Part shown: piece by piece, positions 16,823 to 25,229 of the stretch
Position numbering within the stretch: the stretch's first letter is position 1
Layout: every line of letters begins with the position of its first letter
Origin: Brockia lithotrophica
Lineage (GTDB): Bacteria; Bacillota; Bacilli; Thermicanales; DSM-22653
Assembly (NCBI RefSeq): GCF_003633725.1
Contig: NZ_RBIJ01000003.1
Coordinates: 149,680 to 213,679 of the forward strand
Direction: 5' to 3'
Length of the DNA stretch: 64,000 bases
Notes under the pieces: model-generated
What the model was told of the DNA's origin: nothing
What the model saw: the letters and a program-made list of their open reading frames with translations, nothing else
Databases searched by the model: none
Made by a program: the position numbers and the translations under genes

Positions 16823-18484
16823 TCAACCCCCTTGGTCGCCGGCGATCTCCTGAAGGACTTCTTCGACGGTCGTAAGCCCCTGCACCGCCTTGGCCAAAGC
16901 GTCTTCCCAAAGCGTGGTCATTCCCCGCTCGCGCGCCATGCGGTAGAGCTCGTCGCGCTTTGCCCCTTCGGAAATCGCCTGGCGCAAGGCCTCGTCGAGG
17001 TAAAGGACCTCATGCACCGCGATCCGTCCGAGGTAGCCCGTGCCTCCGCACGTCGGACAACCGCGTCCGCGGGTGAGTTCGGCGACGTCCATGCCCGCCT
17101 GATGGAGGAGCTTGAGTTCCCAGGCCTCCGGAGTGTAGGTTTCCGCGCATTCCGGGCAGACGCGGCGCACGAGGCGTTGGGCGACGACGCCGTTGAGGGA
17201 GGCGGCGATGAGGTACGGCGGCACCCCCATGTCCACGAGACGGTAGACGGTCCCCACAGCGTCGTTCGTGTGGAGCGTGGAGAGCACGAGGTGGCCCGTG
17301 AGGGCGGCGCGGATGGCGATCTCCGCCGTCTCCTGGTCGCGGATCTCTCCGACCATGAGGATGTCTGGGTCTTGCCGCAGGAGGGAGCGCAGCCCTGCGG
17401 CAAAGGTGAGTCCCGCCCGCTCGTTCACCTGCACCTGGTTCACGCCCGGGATCTCGTACTCCACCGGGTCCTCGATCGTCGTGATGTTCACCTCGTCGCT
17501 CTTGAGGTACTGAAGGGCCGCGTAGAGGGTCGTCGTCTTACCGCTCCCCGTAGGGCCCGTGAGGAGGACGATTCCGTGGGGCTGGCGGATCATGCGGAGG
17601 AAGAGCTCGTAGTTGTGGTCGGAAAACCCGAGCTCGTCGATCGTCTTGAGACCTGCGCGGCTGTCGAGAAGGCGGAGGACGATCTTTTCCCCGTGGATCG
17701 TCGGAAGCGAGGAGACGCGGACGTCGATCTCGCGGTCGTCCACGTGAAAGCTCATCCGACCGTCCTGCGGACGGCGGCGTTCGGCGATGTCCATGTTTGC
17801 GAGGATCTTGATCCGCGCGACGACCATGTTGTAGAGGCGGAAAGGAAGGGTCTGCTCGCGACGCAAGCGCCCGTCGATGCGGAAACGCACCTGCGCCCCA
17901 TCGGAAAAGGGCTCGATGTGTACGTCGCTCGCCCGCAGGCGTGCCGCCCGCTGCAAAGTTTCCGTGACGAAGCGGGCCGCCGGAGAGCTCACGTCGATGG
18001 CTTCGGGGGGACGAGACTCCTCCCCCTTCTCGCCCCCGCCCTCCGCCTCCCCGCTGTACAGGCGGGCCACGGCGTTGTGAAAGTCGGCACTCGAGGCGAG
18101 GTACGGCTTGACCTTGAGGCCCGTGACGCGCTCGAGGTCTTCGATGGCAAAAACGTCAAGCGGATCCAAAAACGCGACGTGGAGCACGTCTCCGTCCTGC
18201 TGAAAGGGAACCGCCCGGTACCGCTCCGCAAGTTCGCGCGGTACGAGGCGCACGAGGCGGGCATCGGGATGGTACCGGGAAAGGTGCACCTGGGGAATTC
18301 CCAGCTGCGAACTGAGCACGCGCAAGAGCTCGCCTTCCGTCACGTACCCCAAGGAGACGAGCACGTCCCCCAGGCGCTCGCGCGTCTTGCGCTGGCGGGC
18401 AAGCGCCTCCTCGAGCTCGGCCTGCGTGATGATCCCCCACTCCACCAGTAGGTCCCCCAACCGCTTCCTGGCTTCCGTCGCCAT
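16823..18484 (-). CDS. type IV pilus extension ATPase PilB/GspE
   Basis: 553-residue secretion ATPase. The N-terminal MshEN-type region (RLGDLLVEWGIITQAELEEAL) contains the repeat type known to bind cyclic di-GMP in MshE. Walker A is GPTGSGKTTT, followed by the Asp box EDPVEYEIPGVNQ, a Walker B-like region ILMVGEIRDQETAEIA and the His box TLHTNDA. A zinc motif CPEC...CPTCGGTGY lies near the C-terminus. The ATG follows GGGAGAGCGACC. First gene of the pilB-pilC-pilin operon, with a 160-base leader. Confidence 0.95.
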   Translation of the reverse strand: MATEARKRLGDLLVEWGIITQAELEEALARQRKTRERLGDVLVSLGYVTEGELLRVLSSQLGIPQVHLSRYHPDARLVRLVPRELAERYRAVPFQQDGDVLHVAFLDPLDVFAIEDLERVTGLKVKPYLASSADFHNAVARLYSGEAEGGGEKGEESRPPEAIDVSSPAARFVTETLQRAARLRASDVHIEPFSDGAQVRFRIDGRLRREQTLPFRLYNMVVARIKILANMDIAERRRPQDGRMSFHVDDREIDVRVSSLPTIHGEKIVLRLLDSRAGLKTIDELGFSDHNYELFLRMIRQPHGIVLLTGPTGSGKTTTLYAALQYLKSDEVNITTIEDPVEYEIPGVNQVQVNERAGLTFAAGLRSLLRQDPDILMVGEIRDQETAEIAIRAALTGHLVLSTLHTNDAVGTVYRLVDMGVPPYLIAASLNGVVAQRLVRRVCPECAETYTPEAWELKLLHQAGMDVAELTRGRGCPTCGGTGYLGRIAVHEVLYLDEALRQAISEGAKRDELYRMARERGMTTLWEDALAKAVQGLTTVEEVLQEIAGDQGG

Positions 18485-18652
18485 GGTCGCTCTCCCTTCC
18501 CTCGGTACTCTCGAAAACCCGCCGCCGGTTATCGGGCCAAAACGGCGCGCCATGTATCGCATCCCCGAAACGCGCGGGACCGTCGGTTCTGTCCTTGCGT
18601 GATAAATAAACTCAATAAAGAGAAGTTTGCGTCGGACGCGCTTCTTAGGGAA

Positions 18653-18681
18653 AGTATACCCCAGAGAATCTCCCGTGGCAA
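18653..18681 (-). promoter_or_regulatory. promoter of the pilB operon
   Basis: Minus strand TTGCCA, 17 bases, TATACT. The predicted start near 18646 gives a leader of about 160 bases before pilB. Gap 18485-18816 holds this leader, the promoter and a divergent promoter for the minor pilins. Confidence 0.75.
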
Positions 18682-18771
18682 GGGAAGCGCGGATATCCGT
18701 TTAGACAAAACTTCTTAGCCATAGAAGGGAGGGTATACAAGTGGGGTCTCTTCCTATTTTCGCGCGGAAAA

Positions 18772-18780
18772 TGGTATACT
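18772..18780 (+). promoter_or_regulatory. extended -10 promoter of minor pilin set 1
   Basis: TGGTATACT is a good extended -10 element 37 bases before the first minor pilin start; the -35 position (TCCTAT) is poor. Confidence 0.5.
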
Positions 18781-18816
18781 GCAGGTACCAAGGGTCTCGG
18801 ATCGAGGAACTCGGCG

Positions 18817-19404
18817 GTGAGACGACGGCGGCGAAATAGCCTTGCAGAGAAAGTAGGTGGGGCCGTGGCAAGCGCGCGGACGAGGGGGCGGAAAAACGGA
18901 GAGAAGGCCATTCCCGAGATTTCTCGGATTCTGGGCAAAAGGCGGAGGTGCGAGAGAGACGGGGGCTTCGGTCTCGCGGAAGTCCTCGCGGCACTCGTCC
19001 TCTTTTCCCTCATCGCCATAGTTACCTTGGAGCTCGTCGGCGAGAGCGCCCGCATCGGGGCGATCAGCCGGCAAAAGGCGGACGGACTTGAGCTGGCAAC
19101 TGCCGTGGCGACCGTGTATACGACGGCTCCGCCAGCAAGTCTCGAAGACGAATGGCAAAACCAAGCTAATCTTGCAAGCACCGCCCCCTGCCCCGGAGCG
19201 CCGCACCCGGGGTTTTACCGCCTCCCGCAGGAACGCGAGATTTCCTTAAGGGCCCTTCTTCCGCAAGGAACTTGGGAGGAAGGGTGGGAAGTGTGCACGC
19301 GCCTCGAAAAACCGTATGCCGGGGTGTACCACCTCTTCGTCCACGTGCGGGGGCCGCTCACACACGTGGACTATGACGCCTACCTGCGAGGGGAAGGCCC
19401 ATGA
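18817..19404 (+). CDS. minor prepilin (PilV/ComGE-like), set 1
   Basis: 195-residue prepilin. A long basic leader is followed by RDGG|FGLAEVLAALVLFSLI with Glu at +5 and a cysteine-containing globular domain. The GTG start has GAGGA 8 bases upstream; a GTG at 18865 is an alternative. The core FGLAEVLAALVL is nearly the same as in the first gene of set 2 (22340), at both the protein and DNA level. The stop overlaps the next start (ATGA). It probably primes or caps the pilus. Confidence 0.8.
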   Translation: MRRRRRNSLAEKVGGAVASARTRGRKNGEKAIPEISRILGKRRRCERDGGFGLAEVLAALVLFSLIAIVTLELVGESARIGAISRQKADGLELATAVATVYTTAPPASLEDEWQNQANLASTAPCPGAPHPGFYRLPQEREISLRALLPQGTWEEGWEVCTRLEKPYAGVYHLFVHVRGPLTHVDYDAYLRGEGP

Positions 19405-19946
19405 GACAAAACGCACGTGACTTCTATCGCCGAAAGCGACAACCCAAAGACGCCGGAGTCACCCTCGTCGAACTCCTCGCGGCGCTGGCGGTAGGCTCGC
19501 TCCTCCTCCTCGGCGTCTACGCGATCACGGGGCTCTTCACCTCCACCATCGGCGTTGAGCACGCGGAACGTTCAATCGACCGCCAAGCAGACGCCGTCGT
19601 CCAGTTTGTAGAGCGCTCAGTAAAAGACGCAGATCAACTGACCGCAAACGGGACGGAAATCACGGCTACCCGTAAGGTCGTCGAATCGGAGTCCGCCCCC
19701 GCGAAGCGCGAAGTCGTCACGCTCACCCTGGGGACGGGAAAGGTGAGCCGGAGGTGCGTGCTCTACGACGCAGACGATACTTCGCTCCCTTGCACGTCTC
19801 CCAAAGGCGACTCCGACCTCGAAGTCCCCGACCTTCTGGACACGAGCGAGGCGCGTGCAGATCTCCGCACCCTCGTGCTGACGCTCCGCTTCCGCGTACC
19901 CGGAGGAGAGCGGGAAGTGGTGCGCGTCGTACCGCTCATGCGCTGA
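19401..19946 (+). CDS. minor prepilin (PilW-like), set 1
   Basis: 181-residue prepilin with cleavage region KDAG|VTLVELLAALAVGSLL, Glu at +5, a long helix and a small C-terminal domain with two cysteines (RRCVLYDADDTSLPC) that could form a disulfide. ATG in ATGA overlap with the previous gene. The middle gene of the triad, equivalent to 22846-23457 in set 2. Confidence 0.8.
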   Translation: MRQNARDFYRRKRQPKDAGVTLVELLAALAVGSLLLLGVYAITGLFTSTIGVEHAERSIDRQADAVVQFVERSVKDADQLTANGTEITATRKVVESESAPAKREVVTLTLGTGKVSRRCVLYDADDTSLPCTSPKGDSDLEVPDLLDTSEARADLRTLVLTLRFRVPGGEREVVRVVPLMR

Positions 19947-19961
19947 AGGAGGAAAACGCCC

Positions 19962-22061
19962 ATGAAGTGGGGGAAGGCGCCGCGAGGCGCAACTCGCGGG
20001 ACAAGCCGGCTCGTCCTATGGGGGAGGAAAGTCCGGGAAAAGGTGCAGCGCGAGGCGCAAAAGGCGGGCGGGTACGCCTTGGTCCTCGTGCTCATCACGT
20101 TTCTCCTCTTTTCGTTCTTGGGGACGGCACTTCTGGAACTCACCGTACTTTCGGCACACACGGGCAAGAAAAGCGACACGCTCCTTCGGGCCCAGAGCCG
20201 CGTAGAAGACGCCATGGTGCTCTTCGAAGCGCATCTCGCCAAAGAGCTCAAAGCCCTCTCCCCCGCCCCCGGCGGCGGCACGGGCGAACGCCAGATCCGC
20301 CAGGCGGTGGACCGGGCCGTTCAGGCCATGCCCCGAGATCCCAACTTCGCGGCGGAGTTCGAAGATCTCAAGAGCACCTTGGATACGGGGGTAGCGTACA
20401 GCGGCGTGCTCACGATGAAGTTCACGGGGCGGGACGCCCTGGGGAGCGAGCACGTCGTCCGGCGAACCTACGCCGTGAGCAACCTCCCCTTCGTCTACGC
20501 CGTGGCATCTCAGGGAGAAGTCAGACTAAACGGCGCGCCCTTCATCCAAGGGGACATCGCGGCAAAGGGGCCGCTGTATGTAGACAAGAAGGCGAAGTGG
20601 CACGGCTGCTCCCGTGAGCAAAACAACTTGATTGGCTTTCTCCTCTGCCTCATCGACCACTACATCCTGGGAACGGGAAGTACGTTTGAATCCGGCTACC
20701 CCGCGATGCAGCGCGCCGACGGGAGCGCGGCGTTCATTTCCCTCGAAAAGAAGGACCTCTACATCGACGGAACTCGCTACGACTTCACAGATGCAAACCT
20801 CGCCCGGGCCTTCACCCACACGAACACGATCCCCGCGCCGCAGGCGAGCACGGTGACGAAGCAAGTCTTCCAAATCGACGTGGGGGGACTCGTGGACAAA
20901 AGGGCTAAGGAAGCAGAAGCGTGGCGGCAACAAATTCTCAGCTGTATGAACGACCGAAAGAACAGAGGCAACCTCAAACACGGGACGGAATCCTACGATC
21001 GGTACTTCGATGGGCGAGGAGCGATCCCTCAACTGGTCGGAGTAACGCGCGGCGAAATGGACTGCGGGAACGAAAGGATTTACCTGTACTACGTCGAAAG
21101 CGGGCTTTTGCCTAGCCGACTCGAGATCAACATGAGCCACACGGATCCCGTCGGAAATAGCGGTACGGGGCGAACTGTGGTGTACATCAACCGCGACCTC
21201 ACCATATCCGCGGAGTACTTTCCGGTGGTGTACTCCGTTCACGGCGACCTCATCGTCGACGGCGACCTCACCCTCAAGTGCAGCAAAGACGGGCGTTGCC
21301 CGCGGCTTCAGACCACGGGAAACGTCTACGTCACGGGGAAGGTCGACATCGAGGGAGGAAACCTGGACATCGGGAGCGGCCCGGACAGCTGGATGGTCAT
21401 CCGCAAGTCGCCGCAGGGGATTTTCCAAAAGTTGGGGTGGTTGATCGGAGATCTCGTGACCTTCCTCACGGGGCTGTACGACCAAACGCCCAAGATCCGT
21501 AACGCCGAGATGTACTGGGGCAATTTGTACATCAACGACAGCGTGCACATCGAAAACTCTTTCTTAGGCTCCGTGACGAACAAGCAGTTTGCCAAGCCCG
21601 TAGCCGTGTACGTGAAGGGAGACGCGTATCTGGACAACTTTACGAACAAGTACGACCAAAACGAGCGTACGGTGTATCTCCTCGCCGAACGCAACATCTA
21701 CATGTTTAACAACAACGAATTCCAGGACGAACCGCAAAAGATCAAAGCCTACCTGTACACGAACCGAAAGCTCGCGCTCTACGGCGTCGTCTCGAACGTG
21801 GAGCTTCACGGGGGCGTGTACGGAAAAGAGGCCGTGATCCTAAACGCCACCAAGGGAAAGACGAGAAACGTAGGCGGCGGCAACCCGGATCCGGAGAGCA
21901 ACCAGCTTTCCCTCCCCCCCGAACAGTCGCGGCTTAAGGTCGTCTTCGACCCCGATATGATCCTCCTCCCGCCGAAGGGACTCGAATCCGTCTTCAGCCC
22001 CGGCGTCTACTCACCGGGCCAACTCACGCTCGAGCCCCTCACGACCGAAATCGTTCGTTAG
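19962..22061 (+). CDS. large PilX-like minor pilin with beta-solenoid-like body, set 1
   Basis: 699 residues. The N-terminus resembles a PilX-type pseudopilin (KAGGYALVLVLITFLLFSF) but lacks the Glu at +5. Next come a helical stalk and a long body of short repeated strands such as GNVYVTGKVDIEGGNLDIG, typical of a beta-solenoid. The C-terminal third shares with the set 2 protein YNNNEFQD/YNNNLFQD, YGVVSNVELHGGVYGK and KGKTR. The ATG follows AAGGAGGAAAACGCCC. It is far larger than ordinary PilX and could be a tip adhesin; that role is inferred. Confidence 0.78.
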   Translation: MKWGKAPRGATRGTSRLVLWGRKVREKVQREAQKAGGYALVLVLITFLLFSFLGTALLELTVLSAHTGKKSDTLLRAQSRVEDAMVLFEAHLAKELKALSPAPGGGTGERQIRQAVDRAVQAMPRDPNFAAEFEDLKSTLDTGVAYSGVLTMKFTGRDALGSEHVVRRTYAVSNLPFVYAVASQGEVRLNGAPFIQGDIAAKGPLYVDKKAKWHGCSREQNNLIGFLLCLIDHYILGTGSTFESGYPAMQRADGSAAFISLEKKDLYIDGTRYDFTDANLARAFTHTNTIPAPQASTVTKQVFQIDVGGLVDKRAKEAEAWRQQILSCMNDRKNRGNLKHGTESYDRYFDGRGAIPQLVGVTRGEMDCGNERIYLYYVESGLLPSRLEINMSHTDPVGNSGTGRTVVYINRDLTISAEYFPVVYSVHGDLIVDGDLTLKCSKDGRCPRLQTTGNVYVTGKVDIEGGNLDIGSGPDSWMVIRKSPQGIFQKLGWLIGDLVTFLTGLYDQTPKIRNAEMYWGNLYINDSVHIENSFLGSVTNKQFAKPVAVYVKGDAYLDNFTNKYDQNERTVYLLAERNIYMFNNNEFQDEPQKIKAYLYTNRKLALYGVVSNVELHGGVYGKEAVILNATKGKTRNVGGGNPDPESNQLSLPPEQSRLKVVFDPDMILLPPKGLESVFSPGVYSPGQLTLEPLTTEIVR

Positions 22062-22156
22062 TCGACGCGCCCCCTCCCGCCGATTGGGTACCTTCGCCTT
22101 CCGCGGTTTTGTCGGACCGATTTCCGCCGCCGGCCGCGTATCTCCCAATCGTGTTT

Positions 22157-22183
22157 CCCGCGCCGTTTGGCGCGGGATTTTTT
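22157..22183 (+). terminator. terminator of minor pilin set 1
   Basis: CCCGCGCC-GTTT-GGCGCGGG followed by A and TTTTTT, 95 bases after the set 1 stop. Confidence 0.88.
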
Positions 22184-22184
22184 C

Positions 22185-22213
22185 TTGCCATTTTCATCTA
22201 GGTTCGATAGAAT
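22185..22213 (+). promoter_or_regulatory. promoter of minor pilin set 2
   Basis: TTGCCA, 17 bases, TAGAAT, directly after the set 1 terminator. The -35 hexamer and spacing are the same as at the pilB promoter. A leader of about 120 bases precedes the first set 2 gene. Confidence 0.68.
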
Positions 22214-22339
22214 TCGACCAGAAGTCCCGGGACTATCGTCCTCCGTTCATCCCTGCTACGCGGAAAACTCCCGCCGAACGGGACAAAAGGCCTGGTACGC
22301 GGTGCCCGGCACCGTAGACGGCGCAGGAGGAAAAGACCC

Positions 22340-22849
22340 GTGTGTGAAACTCGCGTACGGGAAGCAGAAGCGTGGGGGAAAAACGAGCGTTTGTGCGAGG
22401 GAAAGAAGGCGAAGGAAGCCGCGCCGGGCTTCAGCCTCGCGGAAGTCCTCGCGGCCCTCGTCCTCGTAGCCCTCTTGGCAGCCGTAGGTCTCGAACTCCT
22501 CACGGGCGTCGCGCACCTCACCGCCGTAAGGGAAGAACGGGAAGGGGCTTACCGCCTCGCCCGGGCGATCGGCGACCTGTACCGCCACCTCCCCGCCCAA
22601 GACGTCCGGCAAGAAGCACAAAACTTTGTGGCCACGGGATGCGGAGAAAACCCGGAATTCTCTCCCCTCCCCGAGAAACGCAAAGCCGAACTCCCCGCAG
22701 AGCTCCTCGGGACGTACGTCCCCTGCATCCGCTTTGCGTCTGCGAACGACGGGTACCTCCTCCTCGTCGTGCGGGTTCAAGGACGCACTACCGGAGCCGA
22801 AGAACGCGTCTTTCTCCCCGCGGCCCCACCCGGGGTGGGTACGAGATGA
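22340..22849 (+). CDS. minor prepilin (PilV/ComGE-like), set 2
   Basis: 169-residue prepilin with APG|FSLAEVLAALVLVALLAAV, Glu at +5 and a globular domain with two cysteines. GTG start behind GGAGGAAAAGACCC. Its hydrophobic core is close to that of the set 1 gene at 18817, which supports an origin by duplication of the whole triad. The stop overlaps the next start. Confidence 0.8.
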   Translation: MCETRVREAEAWGKNERLCEGKKAKEAAPGFSLAEVLAALVLVALLAAVGLELLTGVAHLTAVREEREGAYRLARAIGDLYRHLPAQDVRQEAQNFVATGCGENPEFSPLPEKRKAELPAELLGTYVPCIRFASANDGYLLLVVRVQGRTTGAEERVFLPAAPPGVGTR

Positions 22850-23457
22850 GACGCCCTTTCTTCCCCCCTTGCGCCATAGATGCGCGTTCGACGTCGACAA
22901 GATCGACGAGGCCCCCACGCGACCTGGGGATGTCGCTCGCAGAACTCCTCGCCGGACTCGTCCTCCTCTCTTTGCTCCTCTTTTTCCTCACGGGGATCGT
23001 CTCCGCCATGCTCGACCAGACGGCGGATCTCGAGGCGCAGGCGCGCGCCCGCTCCGAACGGGCTTCGCTCGTCCGCCTTCTCGAACGCACCGTAAAGGAC
23101 GCGACGGCCCTCGAAGGCGAAGAACCCCCCTGCCCTGCGGAAGAAAACGCTTCCCCAGCTTGGTCCTGCTCCGTGCGCGTCCTCCGCGAAGAATTCACGC
23201 CGGACGGGGCGGCGCGCACCTTTGTAACGTCTCTCACGTGGGACCAGGAAAAGGGCGCACTGCAAGTCGTTCGCACCACCCCTGAGGGGTACGGAGGCAC
23301 CTCCTCCGAGGTGCAGGAGAGCATCTACGCCTTTTCCTACCTACGGGAGGTGGCCTTCCGCCCGAGCGGCGACGTCCTCTACGTCCGTCTCCGGCTGGGC
23401 GGCGAAAGACGCCCGCGGGAAGAGACGTTCGCCGTGTGGACCGCCGTGAGACCGTAG
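22846..23457 (+). CDS. minor prepilin (PilW-like), set 2
   Basis: 203-residue prepilin; the leader ends in RDLG|MSLAELLAGLVLLSLL with Glu at +5. The helix continues into ARSERASLVRLLERTVKDA, and two cysteines bracket the globular part (PPCPAEENASPAWSC). ATG overlaps the previous stop (ATGA). Counterpart of 19401-19946, with which it shares the ERSVKDA/ERTVKDA segment. Confidence 0.8.
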   Translation: MRRPFFPPCAIDARSTSTRSTRPPRDLGMSLAELLAGLVLLSLLLFFLTGIVSAMLDQTADLEAQARARSERASLVRLLERTVKDATALEGEEPPCPAEENASPAWSCSVRVLREEFTPDGAARTFVTSLTWDQEKGALQVVRTTPEGYGGTSSEVQESIYAFSYLREVAFRPSGDVLYVRLRLGGERRPREETFAVWTAVRP

Positions 23458-23547
23458 CCCAAGGGCGCAGACGGAAAGCCGGAGAGGTCTTGACGTCCCG
23501 ACGAGCCACAAAAACCCACATCCGTTCCGAGGAAGGAGAGCGACGGA

Positions 23548-25140
23548 ATGGTCCGTCCTTACCGAAGTGCCGACCCACGCCGCGAGAAGGGAGGCGCGCT
23601 CCTCGTCGCCCTCCTCTTCTTTCTCCTCTTCGTGAGCGTAGGGCTCGTCCTCCTCGCCGCCGTAGGGCAAGCGGGCATCCTGGGAGCCAAGAGTGAGGAA
23701 TTTTCCCGCGCGGAAAGCGCCGCGGAGGACGGGCTCACCTGGTTCGACCGCGCGTTGCACGACGAACTTTCCGGACTAGGCAACGTCTATCCCGACACCG
23801 CGGAACCTCGCATCCGCGAGGTGCTCGCGCGCATTTCCCCGCCACCGGAAATGGGAACGCGTTACGAGACGGACCTACAGCCAGTGCCCGGAGAAAGCGG
23901 CAGCCGATCCTACCTCCTCACGGTGACCTCTACAGGCAGTGTTCGGGGGAGCGAAGTGGCGCTTACGCGGACGTACCTCCTTACGACCGTAGCCGAGCAG
24001 TTCCTCTACGCCCTCGTCACCGACGGCGACCTCACCCTAAACGGCGCACCTTACGTCGTCGGCGACGTCCTCGTCGGCGGAAAACTCACCACCTCCCCCT
24101 ACGCCCAATACATCTGGGGAAGACAGCGCGACCACCTCGTCGGCTATGGCGTCGTGCGGGGTTCCCTCTCCACGCCGCGCACGGATTTCGTCCTCGTCGA
24201 CGAACGCAAGAGCCAAACCGTCCTCCCCCTCACCTCGGACAACCTCGCCCGCGGCTTTGTCCAGCCGCCCACTCTGGCCCCTTCGCGCGCAAAGGCCGTC
24301 CCCCTCGACGTACAGGGAGAAGTATCACGGGCGCGGGCAAACGTCCCACCTACGGCGGACATGCAGGTCCTTCCGTGTCCGTGGTGGAGCTCTACGTGCG
24401 AGCTCTCAAAAGACGCAACCTACGGGAAGGGACTTTGGGTCAAGGGGAACCTCCGCGTCAAGGGAAGCGGCACGAAGGTCGTCGTCGGCGGAAACCTCCT
24501 CGTCGACGGCTCGCTCACCGTGGACGGGGGTGCGACCTTGGAAGTCCGCGGGAACGTCGCCTACGTGAAGCAAGACGCCGCCGTGAAGGGGAAAGTCGAA
24601 CTCTCCCCCGGCGGCGAAGCCTACGTCGGCGGAAAGCTCGACGCAACCGACGCGTACCTTCGAGGGACGTTTTACGTCGCCGGAAACGCGACGCTCCTCG
24701 AACACCTCTACGGCCGAAGCACGATCTACACCGGAGGCGCGGGGGAGGTACACGAATTCGAAATGCAAAAGGACAGCTTCCTCGTCCTCCTCGCCGAAGG
24801 ACCCGTGCGCGTGTACAACAACAACCTCTTTCAAGACACGCCTCTCGTCGTGTACGCCTACCTCTATTCGAACGCCGACCTCACGCTCTACGGCGTGGGT
24901 TCGCACCTGGAACTCCACGGGGGGATCGCCGGGAAGAACGTGACCCTCAACGTCGCCAAGGGAAAGACGCGCGACGGAGGCAAGGACGTCTCCTTTGAAG
25001 AGCCGCAGACGGAGATTTCCCCCGAACGCTCGCGCCTTAAGGTCCTTTACGACGAATCCATGATCCTCCATCCCCCGGAGGGGATCGACCGGCCGGGCCC
25101 GATCCGGGCGAAGGTGCTGAGTACGCGCTACGGCCGGTAG
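23548..25140 (+). CDS. large PilX-like minor pilin with beta-solenoid-like body, set 2
   Basis: 530 residues. The N-terminal segment EKGGALLVALLFFLLFVSVG is pseudopilin-like without Glu at +5, then a helical stalk containing AESAAEDGLTWFDRAL. The body is a run of short strands with Gly/Asp/Asn turns (GGNLLVDGSLTVDGGATLEV). It shares TLNGAPYVVGDV, YNNNLFQDTP, LYGVGSHLELHGG and SPERSRLKVLYD with the 699-residue set 1 protein but is about 170 residues shorter in the middle. The ATG follows AAGGAGAGCGACGG. Confidence 0.78.
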   Translation: MVRPYRSADPRREKGGALLVALLFFLLFVSVGLVLLAAVGQAGILGAKSEEFSRAESAAEDGLTWFDRALHDELSGLGNVYPDTAEPRIREVLARISPPPEMGTRYETDLQPVPGESGSRSYLLTVTSTGSVRGSEVALTRTYLLTTVAEQFLYALVTDGDLTLNGAPYVVGDVLVGGKLTTSPYAQYIWGRQRDHLVGYGVVRGSLSTPRTDFVLVDERKSQTVLPLTSDNLARGFVQPPTLAPSRAKAVPLDVQGEVSRARANVPPTADMQVLPCPWWSSTCELSKDATYGKGLWVKGNLRVKGSGTKVVVGGNLLVDGSLTVDGGATLEVRGNVAYVKQDAAVKGKVELSPGGEAYVGGKLDATDAYLRGTFYVAGNATLLEHLYGRSTIYTGGAGEVHEFEMQKDSFLVLLAEGPVRVYNNNLFQDTPLVVYAYLYSNADLTLYGVGSHLELHGGIAGKNVTLNVAKGKTRDGGKDVSFEEPQTEISPERSRLKVLYDESMILHPPEGIDRPGPIRAKVLSTRYGR

Positions 25141-25229
25141 CGACAAAGCGCACGGCACGTCGCTCGAACGAGACGCTTTGGACTTTCCATGCCCGCGCGT
25201 TCGGAGAAGGACGGCGGCCCGGCGACACG

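Noticed and set aside
15530-18451. 973-codon open frame on the plus strand
   Set aside because: It is the antisense of pilB/pilC; high-GC coding creates long open frames opposite real genes. Arg/Glu/His-rich composition without domains and no ribosome site.
12635-18484. Competence (comG) operon
   Set aside because: PilB, PilC and a pilin would fit comG, but PilM-, PilN- and PilO-like genes and two large minor-pilin sets indicate a full type IV pilus; a role in DNA uptake remains possible.
18485-18646. c-di-GMP riboswitch before pilB
   Set aside because: Only the first block resembles the class I consensus; the internal GACGCAAAGC block and the final GGUUACCG-type block are not present in the right places. 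Kept only as a low-interest question.
18944-25140. Pseudogene decay in the pilin sets
   Set aside because: All six genes have intact frames, ribosome sites and tight overlaps; differences look like divergence, not decay.
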